A DNA stretch of 20,325 nucleotides. It comes from Bacteroidales bacterium (GTDB lineage: Bacteria > Bacteroidota > Bacteroidia > Bacteroidales > UBA932). The stretch is from contig JAFUUB010000017.1 of the NCBI GenBank assembly GCA_017483985.1, forward strand, positions 1-20,325, given 5' to 3'. The notes under the pieces were generated by a model. It searched no databases. It saw only the letters and a program-made list of their open reading frames with translations, and had not been told where the DNA came from. How positions within the stretch are numbered: position 1 is the stretch's first letter; each line of letters opens with the position of its first letter. Both the position numbers and the translations under genes were made by a program. This document shows positions 1 to 7,261 of this stretch, one piece after another.

Positions 1-16
1 AGTCAGTTAGTTGCTA

Positions 17-189
17 AAACCGAAGAGGCTTCTCTCTCAAGACGACATTGGCTCCCGAATCGACGAAAAGACGAGTGAAAAAGAAATAGTTTTCTTTTTC
101 CGAGACCAAAGGAGAAAAAGACCTTGGTCTTAAGAGGGAGGGGACCCGCTTGCGGGGAGGATCGTCGGAGAGAGAGGTCTCTTCGGTTT
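17..189 (+). other. Structured multi-hairpin segment closed by a 22-bp stem (possible structured RNA)
   Basis: This gene-free left end is rich in self-complementarity. Positions 17-38 pair with 168-189 over 22 consecutive positions, including two G.U wobbles (28 with 178, 30 with 176) if the plus strand is the RNA; in minus-strand RNA these become A/C mismatches. Just inside, 41-45 pairs with 162-166. Three local hairpins lie within: 77-86/91-100 (perfect 10 bp, loop TAGT), 118-123/126-131, and 145-149/152-156 (CCCGC-TT-GCGGG). The wobble pattern mildly favours a plus-strand RNA, and a T5 run (TTTTT, 195-199) lies just past the closing stem. The right arm ends on the stop codon of the M64 gene, so it may instead be an elaborate 3' end for that operon. 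No family was recognised. Confidence 0.4.
114..131 (-). terminator. Probable intrinsic terminator of the HAD phosphatase-M64 operon
   Basis: Read on the minus strand this is AAGACC-AA-GGTCTT running directly into a T-tract (TTTTTC). It lies about 58 bp beyond the M64 stop codon. Stem plus U-run matches an intrinsic terminator. The stem is short, and the hairpin is embedded in the larger folded segment at 17-189. Confidence 0.45.
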
Positions 190-1412
190 CAGGGTTTTTC
201 TATTGTATAGAAGTTGATGATGTCCCGGATGGCTTGTTCGCAGACGGGACAGAAGGTCGGGTACTGGTTGGTCTTCATCCGGCAGTCGTCACACGGGCGG
301 AAAACGCCCTTTGACTGGTAACCGCCGCCTTCGTGCAGGCCGACGCCGTTTTTCCCCATCATGCCTTTCCATTTGCTGTCGAAATCGAACAGGGTTGTGA
401 TGTTCGGCTCCCACGGCTCGGCATCGGCGTGGTAGGATTCTTCGTACTGGTCATCATAGTAGTACTCGTCAGCCAGGCCGCCGAAACTGTGGCCGAATTC
501 ATGGACGACCACCGGGAGGGCGAAGCGGTTGTGGGCGGCCGTCAGGACGTAGGAATTGAAGATGCCTCCGCCGCCATAGTTGTCGGTATTGGCCAGGATG
601 ATGATGTGCTCGTACGGGATGCCGGCGAGGACATCGTGGAGTCGGAAGAGGTTGAGGGTCGTGAGATAGCGGTCTGAGTAGAAGGTATCGAAATGCGAAC
701 CGAGGGCCGTGTCTTTCCAGTCGTGGTTGTGCGGGATGCTGACGCCGCTTTCGTTGGAGGCGGGAGCAACGGCGACGATGTTGAACCGGTCCTGCATGCT
801 CTTGAACGGTTCATGGCTCCAGATGCTTTCCATGGCCGTCCGGGCGTCGCGATAGAAGAGTTCTGCCTCTTCTGCGGTATATCCTTCCGCCACGATGGCG
901 ATGTCGATCTTCTCGCGACTGTCGCCAGCCTGATGGAGGATGCGGTGCGGGGTCGGATGCAAGCCGACGGGACGGACCAGGATGTCGGCCGGGTCTATGG
1001 TATGCCGGATGCTGGCGGAAGGACGGCGGTGGCTGTCAAAGAGTTCCACCGTGATCTCGGCAGGCCTTTCCGGCATCGGTACCAAGAAGACATTCTCGAA
1101 GGATTTGCGGACCCGGGTGGCCTCTTCACTGTTCTGCCATTCCTGGAAGAGGGTCGAGAAGGAGTTGGTATACAGGACATGGCCGTCCTGGGCATCGCGG
1201 ACGGTGATCTGTCCGTTTCCGGCCCATTGGAGGCGGTCCCTGTTGACGCGGCGGCCGTACCAGCCGTCGAGGCTCTTCATCTGGGCCAAGGCGATTTCCG
1301 TGGACTTGTCGGTCCCGGAGAAAATATAGTCGAGGCGGAGGGTCTTGTCTTGTGCGGCCAGGCTGCCGGCAAGTCCCAGGAAGCAGGCCAGGAGGGTCAG
1401 AAGTTTGTGCAT
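189..1412 (-). CDS. Secreted M64-family (IgA peptidase type) zinc metallopeptidase
   Basis: A 407-aa exported protease. Residues 1-20 form a signal peptide (hydrophobic LLTLLACFLGLAG core, cleavage likely SLAA|Q, the Q+1 being common in Bacteroidetes). About residues 22-140 look like the beta-rich M64 N-terminal domain. The catalytic domain (about 165-405) carries the zinc motif HEFGHSFGGLADE, with His304, Glu305 and His308, preceded by IDIAIVAEGYT, a typical M64 core strand. Near the C terminus two CxxC pairs (Cys374/377 and 388/391, the latter in FCPVC) recur in this family. M64 includes the clostridial IgA peptidase and Bacteroides homologues; cleavage of host immunoglobulin or mucin is inferred. 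It starts 4 bp after the stop of the HAD phosphatase gene, so the two are probably cotranscribed. No truncation seen. Confidence 0.88.
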   Translation of the reverse strand: MHKLLTLLACFLGLAGSLAAQDKTLRLDYIFSGTDKSTEIALAQMKSLDGWYGRRVNRDRLQWAGNGQITVRDAQDGHVLYTNSFSTLFQEWQNSEEATRVRKSFENVFLVPMPERPAEITVELFDSHRRPSASIRHTIDPADILVRPVGLHPTPHRILHQAGDSREKIDIAIVAEGYTAEEAELFYRDARTAMESIWSHEPFKSMQDRFNIVAVAPASNESGVSIPHNHDWKDTALGSHFDTFYSDRYLTTLNLFRLHDVLAGIPYEHIIILANTDNYGGGGIFNSYVLTAAHNRFALPVVVHEFGHSFGGLADEYYYDDQYEESYHADAEPWEPNITTLFDFDSKWKGMMGKNGVGLHEGGGYQSKGVFRPCDDCRMKTNQYPTFCPVCEQAIRDIINFYTIEKP

Positions 1413-1416
1413 GGTG

Positions 1417-2631
1417 TCAGTCTTCGGATAAATAGGTTTCTACGGGGATGGAGTCCCAGGAGGGGATGAACTGGAGGAGTTCGGGATCCCGGCCCTGGAC
1501 AACGTACAGCGGGGTGTTCCGCTCCTTGAGGCTGAGGTCGGGAACGTTGCCGATCGAAGCAGCGGTCATGCCGCCGATGGCACCGCCGCGCAGACAGTTG
1601 ACGATCAGGCCGACTTTCAGATCCGGGAACGCGGTCAGCATGGCAAAGTCCCCGTTGCTGTCACCGGCGACCAGCGCGGGGCCGCGGCCGCCATGATCCT
1701 TGGCGATCAAGTCCTTGATACATTGGACCTTTCCTTCTTTGTAGGTTTGGACGTAGGTGCTGTCCCCGATGGCCTTGAGCCGTCCGTCCGGGGTTTGGGC
1801 GAGGCGGATGCCGAAGACATGGTCCTCCTCCATGCCGAGGCCGTAGGCCGGATCGCAGGCCATGGCTTCCACGACGGATTCCAGGGAGGCCGAGCAGATA
1901 TAGACATCGAAGCCGTTGCGCTGCAGGGCATTGTAAAGGCTTTTCATCTCGGTCGTCAGGCCGATGCCCTTCGGGACATCGACTTCGATCTGTCCGTCGG
2001 GCGTCGTCCAGGTTTCTTTCCACATGCTCTCCTGCTGTATCCAGTACGAAACGGAAGTCCGGGTCAGGTCGCGGACTTCCTGGTCGGTCATGCCGTCCAG
2101 CAGGGTGGTGATCCAGATGCAGCCGAAGGGAGAATCCGGTTCCGCGAGGTCGATGTTGGAGGAAAGGTACCAGAGCTTGGCGCGGAAATCCTTGTATTCT
2201 TCCGTGCCCCGCATGCTCCCCAGGTCCTCCCGCAGGGGGTACAGGACATCGTAGTCACTGCAGAGGTCTTCCGCGAGGATGCGCGGAGTCCATCCCTTCC
2301 CGAAATCCATGTCCAGGTCACTGACACCCCGGGTCAGGACGTCGAACAGGTCTTCGGGGCGGATCCGGAACGCCAGGTTCTCGATCTGGTAGACCAGCAG
2401 GGTCTGGGCGATATCGTCGATGATGGTGGTGTTGTCGTAATCGAAGACGGCGTAAGGCCGGCAGTCAGGATCGTAGGCCTTGGATTTGTTCCCGTAATCC
2501 GTCAGCAGTTCCGTCAGGGCGTAGTGGACGCGGGGATTCCAGTTGTATTGCTCCAGGAGTGGTTTTTTGCTGCAGCCTGCCGCGGCGGAGAGGATGACCA
2601 GCGTGGTCAGGAAGGCCAGGTATCGTTTCAT
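1417..2631 (-). CDS. HAD-superfamily phosphatase, predicted periplasmic lipoprotein
   Basis: A 404-aa protein. The chosen start gives a lipoprotein signal MKRYLAFLTTLVILSAAAGC (lipobox AAGC, Cys20). A Met eight codons upstream (2655) is open but overlaps the probable -7 promoter element and would spoil the signal peptide. HAD motifs are intact: motif I AVFDYDNT (nucleophile Asp64, acid/base Asp66), motif II YICSAS (after about residue 240), and motif IV VAGDSNGDFAML. The layout, with a large insert between motifs I and II, resembles the phosphoserine phosphatase/phosphorylcholine phosphatase-like branch, so a small phosphomonoester substrate outside the cytoplasm is likely; which one cannot be told. 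It is first gene of a two-gene operon with the M64 protease. Confidence 0.82.
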   Translation of the reverse strand: MKRYLAFLTTLVILSAAAGCSKKPLLEQYNWNPRVHYALTELLTDYGNKSKAYDPDCRPYAVFDYDNTTIIDDIAQTLLVYQIENLAFRIRPEDLFDVLTRGVSDLDMDFGKGWTPRILAEDLCSDYDVLYPLREDLGSMRGTEEYKDFRAKLWYLSSNIDLAEPDSPFGCIWITTLLDGMTDQEVRDLTRTSVSYWIQQESMWKETWTTPDGQIEVDVPKGIGLTTEMKSLYNALQRNGFDVYICSASLESVVEAMACDPAYGLGMEEDHVFGIRLAQTPDGRLKAIGDSTYVQTYKEGKVQCIKDLIAKDHGGRGPALVAGDSNGDFAMLTAFPDLKVGLIVNCLRGGAIGGMTAASIGNVPDLSLKERNTPLYVVQGRDPELLQFIPSWDSIPVETYLSED

Positions 2632-2652
2632 GGTCGGAATCTTTTGTCTCTG

Positions 2653-2683
2653 CAAGATAGGACTTTTTCGTTGATTATCCTAA
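2653..2683 (-). promoter_or_regulatory. Weak candidate promoter for the HAD phosphatase-M64 operon
   Basis: On the minus strand TTAG, 20 bp, TATCTTG approximates the Bacteroidetes consensus (TTTG, 19-21 bp, TAnnTTTG), with a mismatch in each element. It would start transcription about 15 nt before the ATG at 2631. The fit is imperfect. Confidence 0.33.
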
Positions 2684-2728
2684 TCGTGTCGCCTCCGGCA
2701 TCCGGCTTCTGCAAGTCGGCCCTTTTGG

Positions 2729-2838
2729 GCAGGAAATGTAAGTCGCTGATACAAGCGTATATATGGACATGTCCTGTTGTAATTTTACAACAGGACGGTT
2801 GCCTAAGCTGTTGAAAGAGCGATGGTTACATTTCCTGC
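2729..2838. repeat. 110-bp nested palindrome with 13-bp perfect ends and a 26-bp perfect core
   Basis: The outer arms GCAGGAAATGTAA (2729-2741) and its exact reverse complement (2826-2838) are centred at 2783.5. The core at 2771-2796 is a perfect palindrome with 12-bp arms (GTCCTGTTGTAA) around TT, and its centre is also 2783.5. Between outer arms and core the halves are only weakly related (TCGCT occurs in both, offset by two bases). A further 10-bp palindrome GGACATGTCC (2765-2774) overlaps the left edge of the core. The segment fills most of the gap between two minus-strand operons, and its right end is the stop codon of the esterase gene. No target-site duplication or coding capacity was seen. 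Confidence 0.7.
2771..2796 (-). terminator. Perfect palindrome: possible terminator of the two-hydrolase operon, or an operator
   Basis: A perfect 12-bp-arm inverted repeat lies 42 bp after the esterase stop codon, where a terminator is expected. In RNA the TAA/TTA ends and central bases would open into a small loop. No U-tract follows on the minus strand, so a dyad-symmetric protein-binding site is equally possible. Confidence 0.35.
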
Positions 2839-3914
2839 TATTGCCCGCCGAGGGTGGTGTAGAAGGCGAGGATGTCCTCCCAGGTGCGGAAGGTGTCGCC
2901 GCCGAGCTGGAGGAGGGTGCCCATGAAGTCGTCGAGGCGGTAGTCTTCCGGATGCCGGGCGATGTAATAGTCGCCGAGCAGCAGTTGCGGCCATTCCGTC
3001 TGGATGAAGCGTCCCCAGGCTTCTACGCCGAGCCATTTCTCAGCCCAGCGGACGGGGTCCGGCCATAAACCGGGAAGATTATACGGCGGGCAGGCGACCA
3101 CGTAGACCTCGTATTGGCGGGCGAGGGCGCGGAAGGCCTTGACGGCGCTGTTCTCGGGGACGAAGTCCTCGGCTGCCAGCCCTTTGGGGAGGCTGTTGCG
3201 CAGGTCGGCCAGGGTGTCTTCCCATTGGATGAACACCACTTTCCGGGTGCGGCCTTCCTGCCGGTCATCGATGCGGCGGACCAGCGGCAGGACGGCGTGG
3301 AGGATGGTCTTGTCGCTCATGTAATGCTCGCCGTCGAAGCGGATGGCATTCGGATAACGGGCGGCGAACAGGTCGAAGGTATGGACCAGGGTATCGTGGA
3401 TGCCGAACAGGCCGTAGACCCGGTTCTGTTCCTGCGTCCATCGTCCGGGGGCAGGGTACCGGGGATCGATTTCAGGAATGCCTTCAAAACAATGTGACGA
3501 AACTTCCCGGAAGTCTTCCAGCAGTCCTTTCGTCACCAGGATGGAGGTGGCTCCGTCCTGACGGGGGTTGTGGTATTCCTGGCGGCCTAGGCCATTGTTT
3601 TTCAGCAGGGTATCCGCAAGCTGGAAGGCCGGATTGATCAGGATGCGGTCATATCCCTTCAGGAGTTCTGCGTACATGCCGCCCATCGAAGTCCCGATCA
3701 CGAGGTCCGGCTGTTCCCGGCCACAGAGATCCTGCAGGAAGGCAAGGGCCTCCTGGGGTTTTTCGGGGATGTCCGGGGCGATGATTTCCGTCTGCGGTAA
3801 CAGCAGACGGAGGGTGCGGACCGAGCCGCTCTGCCCGCTGGAGGCAAAGCCGTGCAGATAGAGGATCTTCTTGCCGGCCATCACTTCCGGCTGGGCGTAT
3901 TCGTAGAGTTCCAT
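2838..3914 (-). CDS. YqiA/YcfP-like alpha/beta hydrolase fused to a degenerate NT5C-type HAD domain
   Basis: A 358-aa protein without a signal peptide, so probably cytosolic. Residues about 15-215 form a small alpha/beta hydrolase of the YqiA/YcfP type: ILYLHGFASSG at the oxyanion strand, nucleophile elbow GTSMGG (Ser76), and plausible Asp174 (GIHDTLV) and His197 (GEHYM). Residues about 225-358 resemble 5'(3')-deoxyribonucleotidases (NT5C): VFIQWEDTLADL sits where DMDGVLAD is expected, YEVYVVACP matches motif II, and GDYYIARHPED matches the GDxLIDDRP motif. The nucleophile Asp is Gln230, the acid/base Asp is Glu232 and the metal-binding DD is AR, so this half is predicted inactive. It starts 5 bp after the upstream hydrolase stop. 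A later Met (residue 12) is a possible alternative start. Confidence 0.8.
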   Translation of the reverse strand: MELYEYAQPEVMAGKKILYLHGFASSGQSGSVRTLRLLLPQTEIIAPDIPEKPQEALAFLQDLCGREQPDLVIGTSMGGMYAELLKGYDRILINPAFQLADTLLKNNGLGRQEYHNPRQDGATSILVTKGLLEDFREVSSHCFEGIPEIDPRYPAPGRWTQEQNRVYGLFGIHDTLVHTFDLFAARYPNAIRFDGEHYMSDKTILHAVLPLVRRIDDRQEGRTRKVVFIQWEDTLADLRNSLPKGLAAEDFVPENSAVKAFRALARQYEVYVVACPPYNLPGLWPDPVRWAEKWLGVEAWGRFIQTEWPQLLLGDYYIARHPEDYRLDDFMGTLLQLGGDTFRTWEDILAFYTTLGGQ

Positions 3915-3919
3915 GGAAC

Positions 3920-4804
3920 TTACATTTGCCGGTCGAGCCAGGCGAGGACGCGGCGACGGACTTCGGCATCGGCTCCCTTGAAGGTATGGCCGGTGCCGGG
4001 GATCAGTTCATATTCCGCGTTGCTGTAACATTCGAAGGCCTTCTCGACATACTCCGGGGGAACGGTGTGGTCGTTTTCACCTTCGATCAGCAGGACGGGA
4101 CGCTGGTAGCGGGGAAGCCATTTGTACGGATCGAGGCCCCGGAGTTCGGTGAAGAATTTCTTGCCGAGCGGGGTCCCGAGCAGGTCGGTGGTATCCTTGA
4201 TCCCCCGGAGTTTGGGATAGAATTCCTGTCCCATATCGACAAGGTTGAAGGAAGGGGAGAGCAGGATCAGGCCGGCGATGTCCCGGCGGGATTCCTTGGC
4301 AGCCAGCGCGGCGACAAGCCCGCCGAGGCTGTGTCCGGCGACAAAGACCTTGCTGCGGTCGGTGAAAGGTTCCCTGCGGATCCGTCCCAAGACATAGAGC
4401 AATTGCTTCTTCTCGCCTTCAACGGTCATTTTCAGGGTATTGTGCCCGGTGCTCCGGGAAGTGGGGGATCCCCCCGTGAAATCGAATGCATAGGCATAAA
4501 AGCCTTTGGCGGCGGCAGAGCGGCAATACGCATCGAACCAGTCGGCATTAACGCTGATTCCGTGACAGAATATGACGACGGGATGCCGTCCCAGGGTATC
4601 ATCCGCCGGACGGTACAGTTTCCCGTAGGTTTTATCCATCCCGTCGAAAAAGCTCAATTCTTCGACATGGACCCTGGCGCCCTCTGCCCGGACGGTCTGT
4701 CGGGGAGAAGTCTTCGCCTGGTAGTATTTGAATCCGCCGGTGAGGGCGGCACCGGCCAGGATCAGCACGAGTGCAGCACTGGCGGTTGCTTTCAGGAATT
4801 TCAT
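3920..4804 (-). CDS. Membrane-anchored alpha/beta hydrolase (serine esterase/lipase-like)
   Basis: A 294-aa hydrolase. Residues 5-24 form one hydrophobic N-terminal helix, either an uncleaved anchor or a signal peptide, placing the enzyme outside the cytoplasm. The fold is clear: VVIFCHGISVNADW (oxyanion region), nucleophile elbow VAGHSLGG (Ser159), Asp245 in IEGENDHTVPP, and His273 in GTGHTF, a complete Ser-Asp-His triad. The substrate is unknown; deacetylation or ester cleavage on glycans or lipids would fit. An in-frame Met 12 codons upstream (4840) is rejected because the best promoter match (4810-4840) lies between it and 4804. It is first in an operon with the YqiA-like fusion and diverges from the GH3 gene. 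Confidence 0.84.
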   Translation of the reverse strand: MKFLKATASAALVLILAGAALTGGFKYYQAKTSPRQTVRAEGARVHVEELSFFDGMDKTYGKLYRPADDTLGRHPVVIFCHGISVNADWFDAYCRSAAAKGFYAYAFDFTGGSPTSRSTGHNTLKMTVEGEKKQLLYVLGRIRREPFTDRSKVFVAGHSLGGLVAALAAKESRRDIAGLILLSPSFNLVDMGQEFYPKLRGIKDTTDLLGTPLGKKFFTELRGLDPYKWLPRYQRPVLLIEGENDHTVPPEYVEKAFECYSNAEYELIPGTGHTFKGADAEVRRRVLAWLDRQM

Positions 4805-4809
4805 GGGGT

Positions 4810-4840
4810 CAAAGTTACGGACCGGGCCGATAAATCGCAA
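4810..4840 (-). promoter_or_regulatory. Promoter of the two-hydrolase operon (TTG, 20 bp, TAACTTTG)
   Basis: On the minus strand TTG (4840-4838), a 20-bp spacer and TAACTTTG (4817-4810) match the Bacteroidetes sigma factor consensus well. The -7 box ends only 5 bp before the ATG at 4804, so the transcript would have almost no leader. Confidence 0.5.
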
Positions 4841-4897
4841 GAATCATGCAATTTATTTATCCTTTCGTTCAAAACCGCGCCCGATTGTCCGGGAGGA

Positions 4898-4928
4898 TAT
4901 GAATTTTCGACGGAAATTTGTATCATTG
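4898..4928 (+). promoter_or_regulatory. Candidate promoter of the GH3-anSME operon
   Basis: TATG (4898-4901), 19 bp, TATCATTG (4921-4928) has correct spacing for TTTG/TAnnTTTG but one mismatch in each box. It would start transcription about 20-25 nt before the GH3 ATG at 4958. This 153-bp divergent gap (4805-4957) shows no other clear signal. Confidence 0.33.
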
Positions 4929-4957
4929 TATCAGAATCAAACACAAAAACCGATAAT

Positions 4958-7261
4958 ATGAAAAGAAGCATTTTTTATCTGATGGCCGCCCTCCCGGTGC
5001 TGGCCTGCTGCGGCCCGAAGTGGCAGGAAGAAGCGAAGGACGGCTATGTCCAGGTCAACCAGAAAGGGGGAGCGACCCTGGGGTACAGCGCCGAATCGGG
5101 CGTACAACTCCTGCAGGACAAGGGATATGCCTTCAAGGACCTGAACCGCAACGGCGTGCTCGATCCCTATGAGGACTGGCGGCTTCCCGCCGAGGATCGT
5201 GCGAAAAACCTTGCCTCCCAATTGGATATCGAAGAGATCGCCGGCTTGATGCTCTACAGCGGCCATCAGGCCATTCCCGGCGCCGCCTACGGATTCGGCG
5301 GTGCGACCTATGACGGGAAGAGCCTGAAGGAAAGCGGAAAGAAACCCTATGACATGACGGACCAGCAGAAAAAGTTCCTCAAGGAAGACAACCTGCGCGC
5401 CGTCCTGGTTACCTCCGTGGAAAGTCCGGAGGTGGCCGCCCGCTGGAACAACAATGTCCAGGCCTATGTCGAGAGCTTCGGCCACGGCATCCCGGCCAAC
5501 AATTCCTCCGACCCGCGCAACGAAACGCAGGCGACTGCCGAGTTCAACATGGGCGCCGGCGGCAAGATTTCCCTGTGGCCGACCACCCTCGGCCTGGCCG
5601 CGACCTTCGACCCGGCTATCGTCGAGCAGTTCGGCCGGATCGCTTCCAAGGAATACCGCGCCCTGGGTATCGCCACGGCCCTGAGCCCGCAGATCGACCT
5701 GGCGACCGAACCGCGCTGGAGCCGTTTCAACGGGACCTTCGGCGAAGATCCGGACCTGGATGTGGACATGGCCCGTGCCTATGTCGACGGCTTCCAGACG
5801 ACGGAAGGCGCTGCAGACGGTTGGGGCTTCGAGAGTGTCAATGCGATGGTCAAGCACTGGCCCTCCGGCGGTCCTGAAGAAGGCGGCCGTGACGCCCATT
5901 ACAACTATGGCAAGTATGCGGTCTATCCCGGCAACAATTTCGCGGACCATCTCCGTGCCTTCGTGGAAGGCGCCTTCAACCTGAAGGGCGGCACGAAGAC
6001 GGCCACTGCCGTGATGCCGTATTACACGATTTCCTATAACATCGACCCGTCCGGCAAGAATGTCGGCAACAGCTACAACAAGTATATCATCACGGACCTG
6101 CTTCGCGAAAAATATGGTTATCAGGGTGTTGTCTGCACGGACTGGAACATCACCAAGGACAACAACGCCATCGAGGCCTTCGACGGCAAGTGCTGGGGTG
6201 TGGAAACCCTGACCGAGGCCGAGCGCCATTACGAGGTCATCAAGGCCGGCGTCGACCAGTTCGGCGGCAACAATGAGAAAGGTCCCGTCCTGGAAGCCTA
6301 TCAGATGTGGGTGAGGGATTTCGGTGAGGAGAGCGCCCGGGAGCGTTTCGAGCAGTCCGCCGTGCGGCTCTTGCTCAATTCCTTCCGTACCGGCCTTTTC
6401 GAGAATCCGTATCTGGATCCGGCCAAGACCGCCGAAATCGTCGGCAATCCGGAGTTCATGCAGGCCGGCTATGAGGCCCAGGTCAAGTCCGTGGTCATGA
6501 TCAAGAACCACGCGAACACCCTGCCGAAGCAGGAAAAACTGAAAGTCTATGTTCCCAAACGCCATTTCCCGCGGGCCGGCGGCATGTTCGGCCTGACCCC
6601 TGGAACGGCGGAGCGCTGGGACTGGCCGGTCGCCAAGGAACTGGTGGAGAAGTACTATGAGTGGGTCGACGATCCGAAACAGGCGGATTTCGCCCTCGTG
6701 ATGATCCAGGGTCCGCAGTCCGGCGCCGGATACGATGTGGCCGACCGCAACAAGGGCGGCAACGGCTATGTCCCGATCTCCCTGCAGTACAACGACTACA
6801 AGGCCGTCGACGCCCGTGCCGAGAGCATCGCCGGCGGTGACCGTCTCGAGAAATCCGCGAACCGCACCTATAAGAACAAGACCGTCAAGACTCCGAATAT
6901 CAATGACCTGAAACTCGTCATTGATACCAAGAAGGCCATGGGGGACAAGCCGGTCGTGGTGGTCGTGAACCTGGCCCGTCCGGCCGTTCTGGCCGAGTTC
7001 GAGCCCTATGCCGATGCGATCCTCGTGACCATGGGTGTACAGAACCAGGCGGTTCTCGACCTGGTCAGCGGCAAGCAGGAGCCGTCCGGCCTGCTGCCGA
7101 TGCAGCTCCCGGCCAACATGAAGACTGTCGAGGAACAGTTCGAAGACGTTCCGCGCGACATGCAGTGCCTGGTTGATGCAGACGGCAACGCCTATGATTT
7201 CGCCTTCGGCCTGAATTGGTCCGGTGTGATCAAGGATGCACGTGTTGAAAAATACAGATAA
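4958..7261 (+). CDS. Glycoside hydrolase family 3 beta-glycosidase, lipoprotein
   Basis: A 767-aa GH3 enzyme. Residues 1-17/18 form a lipoprotein signal (LPVLACC), so it is probably tethered in the periplasm or on the surface. Residues 60-73 contain an EF-hand-like calcium loop (DLNRNGVLDPYEDW). The GH3 barrel shows the KH motif (Lys299-His300) with His314, EPRW at 251-254, and GVVCTDW with nucleophile Asp395. The second alpha/beta domain follows (about 470-740), and there is no C-terminal FnIII domain. GH3 enzymes remove terminal beta-linked sugars with retention; beta-glucosidase or beta-xylosidase specificity cannot be read here. The frame is open 344 codons further upstream, but that part is antisense to the hydrolase gene. 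The stop overlaps the next start (TAATG), giving likely translational coupling with anSME. Confidence 0.88.
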   Translation: MKRSIFYLMAALPVLACCGPKWQEEAKDGYVQVNQKGGATLGYSAESGVQLLQDKGYAFKDLNRNGVLDPYEDWRLPAEDRAKNLASQLDIEEIAGLMLYSGHQAIPGAAYGFGGATYDGKSLKESGKKPYDMTDQQKKFLKEDNLRAVLVTSVESPEVAARWNNNVQAYVESFGHGIPANNSSDPRNETQATAEFNMGAGGKISLWPTTLGLAATFDPAIVEQFGRIASKEYRALGIATALSPQIDLATEPRWSRFNGTFGEDPDLDVDMARAYVDGFQTTEGAADGWGFESVNAMVKHWPSGGPEEGGRDAHYNYGKYAVYPGNNFADHLRAFVEGAFNLKGGTKTATAVMPYYTISYNIDPSGKNVGNSYNKYIITDLLREKYGYQGVVCTDWNITKDNNAIEAFDGKCWGVETLTEAERHYEVIKAGVDQFGGNNEKGPVLEAYQMWVRDFGEESARERFEQSAVRLLLNSFRTGLFENPYLDPAKTAEIVGNPEFMQAGYEAQVKSVVMIKNHANTLPKQEKLKVYVPKRHFPRAGGMFGLTPGTAERWDWPVAKELVEKYYEWVDDPKQADFALVMIQGPQSGAGYDVADRNKGGNGYVPISLQYNDYKAVDARAESIAGGDRLEKSANRTYKNKTVKTPNINDLKLVIDTKKAMGDKPVVVVVNLARPAVLAEFEPYADAILVTMGVQNQAVLDLVSGKQEPSGLLPMQLPANMKTVEEQFEDVPRDMQCLVDADGNAYDFAFGLNWSGVIKDARVEKYR

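Noticed and set aside
1..75. 25-codon plus-strand frame open from the window edge, ending in TGA at 76-78
   Set aside because: It is too short to judge, shows no recognisable protein ending, and overlaps the left arm of the folded segment; it could be the tail of an upstream gene but cannot be supported.
2729..2838. Integron attC site as explanation for the palindrome
   Set aside because: The conserved GTTRRRY/RYYYAAC core sites are absent at the ends, and no integrase or cassette array is present.
3926..4957. Plus-strand reading frame open for 344 codons upstream of, and in frame with, the GH3 gene
   Set aside because: It is antisense to the membrane hydrolase gene, which has an intact catalytic triad. 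The GH3 lipoprotein signal begins exactly at the ATG at 4958.
4937..6565. 542-codon minus-strand open frame opposite GH3
   Set aside because: It is a shadow of the GH3 gene, with no domain or promoter of its own, and it would run into the GH3 promoter region.
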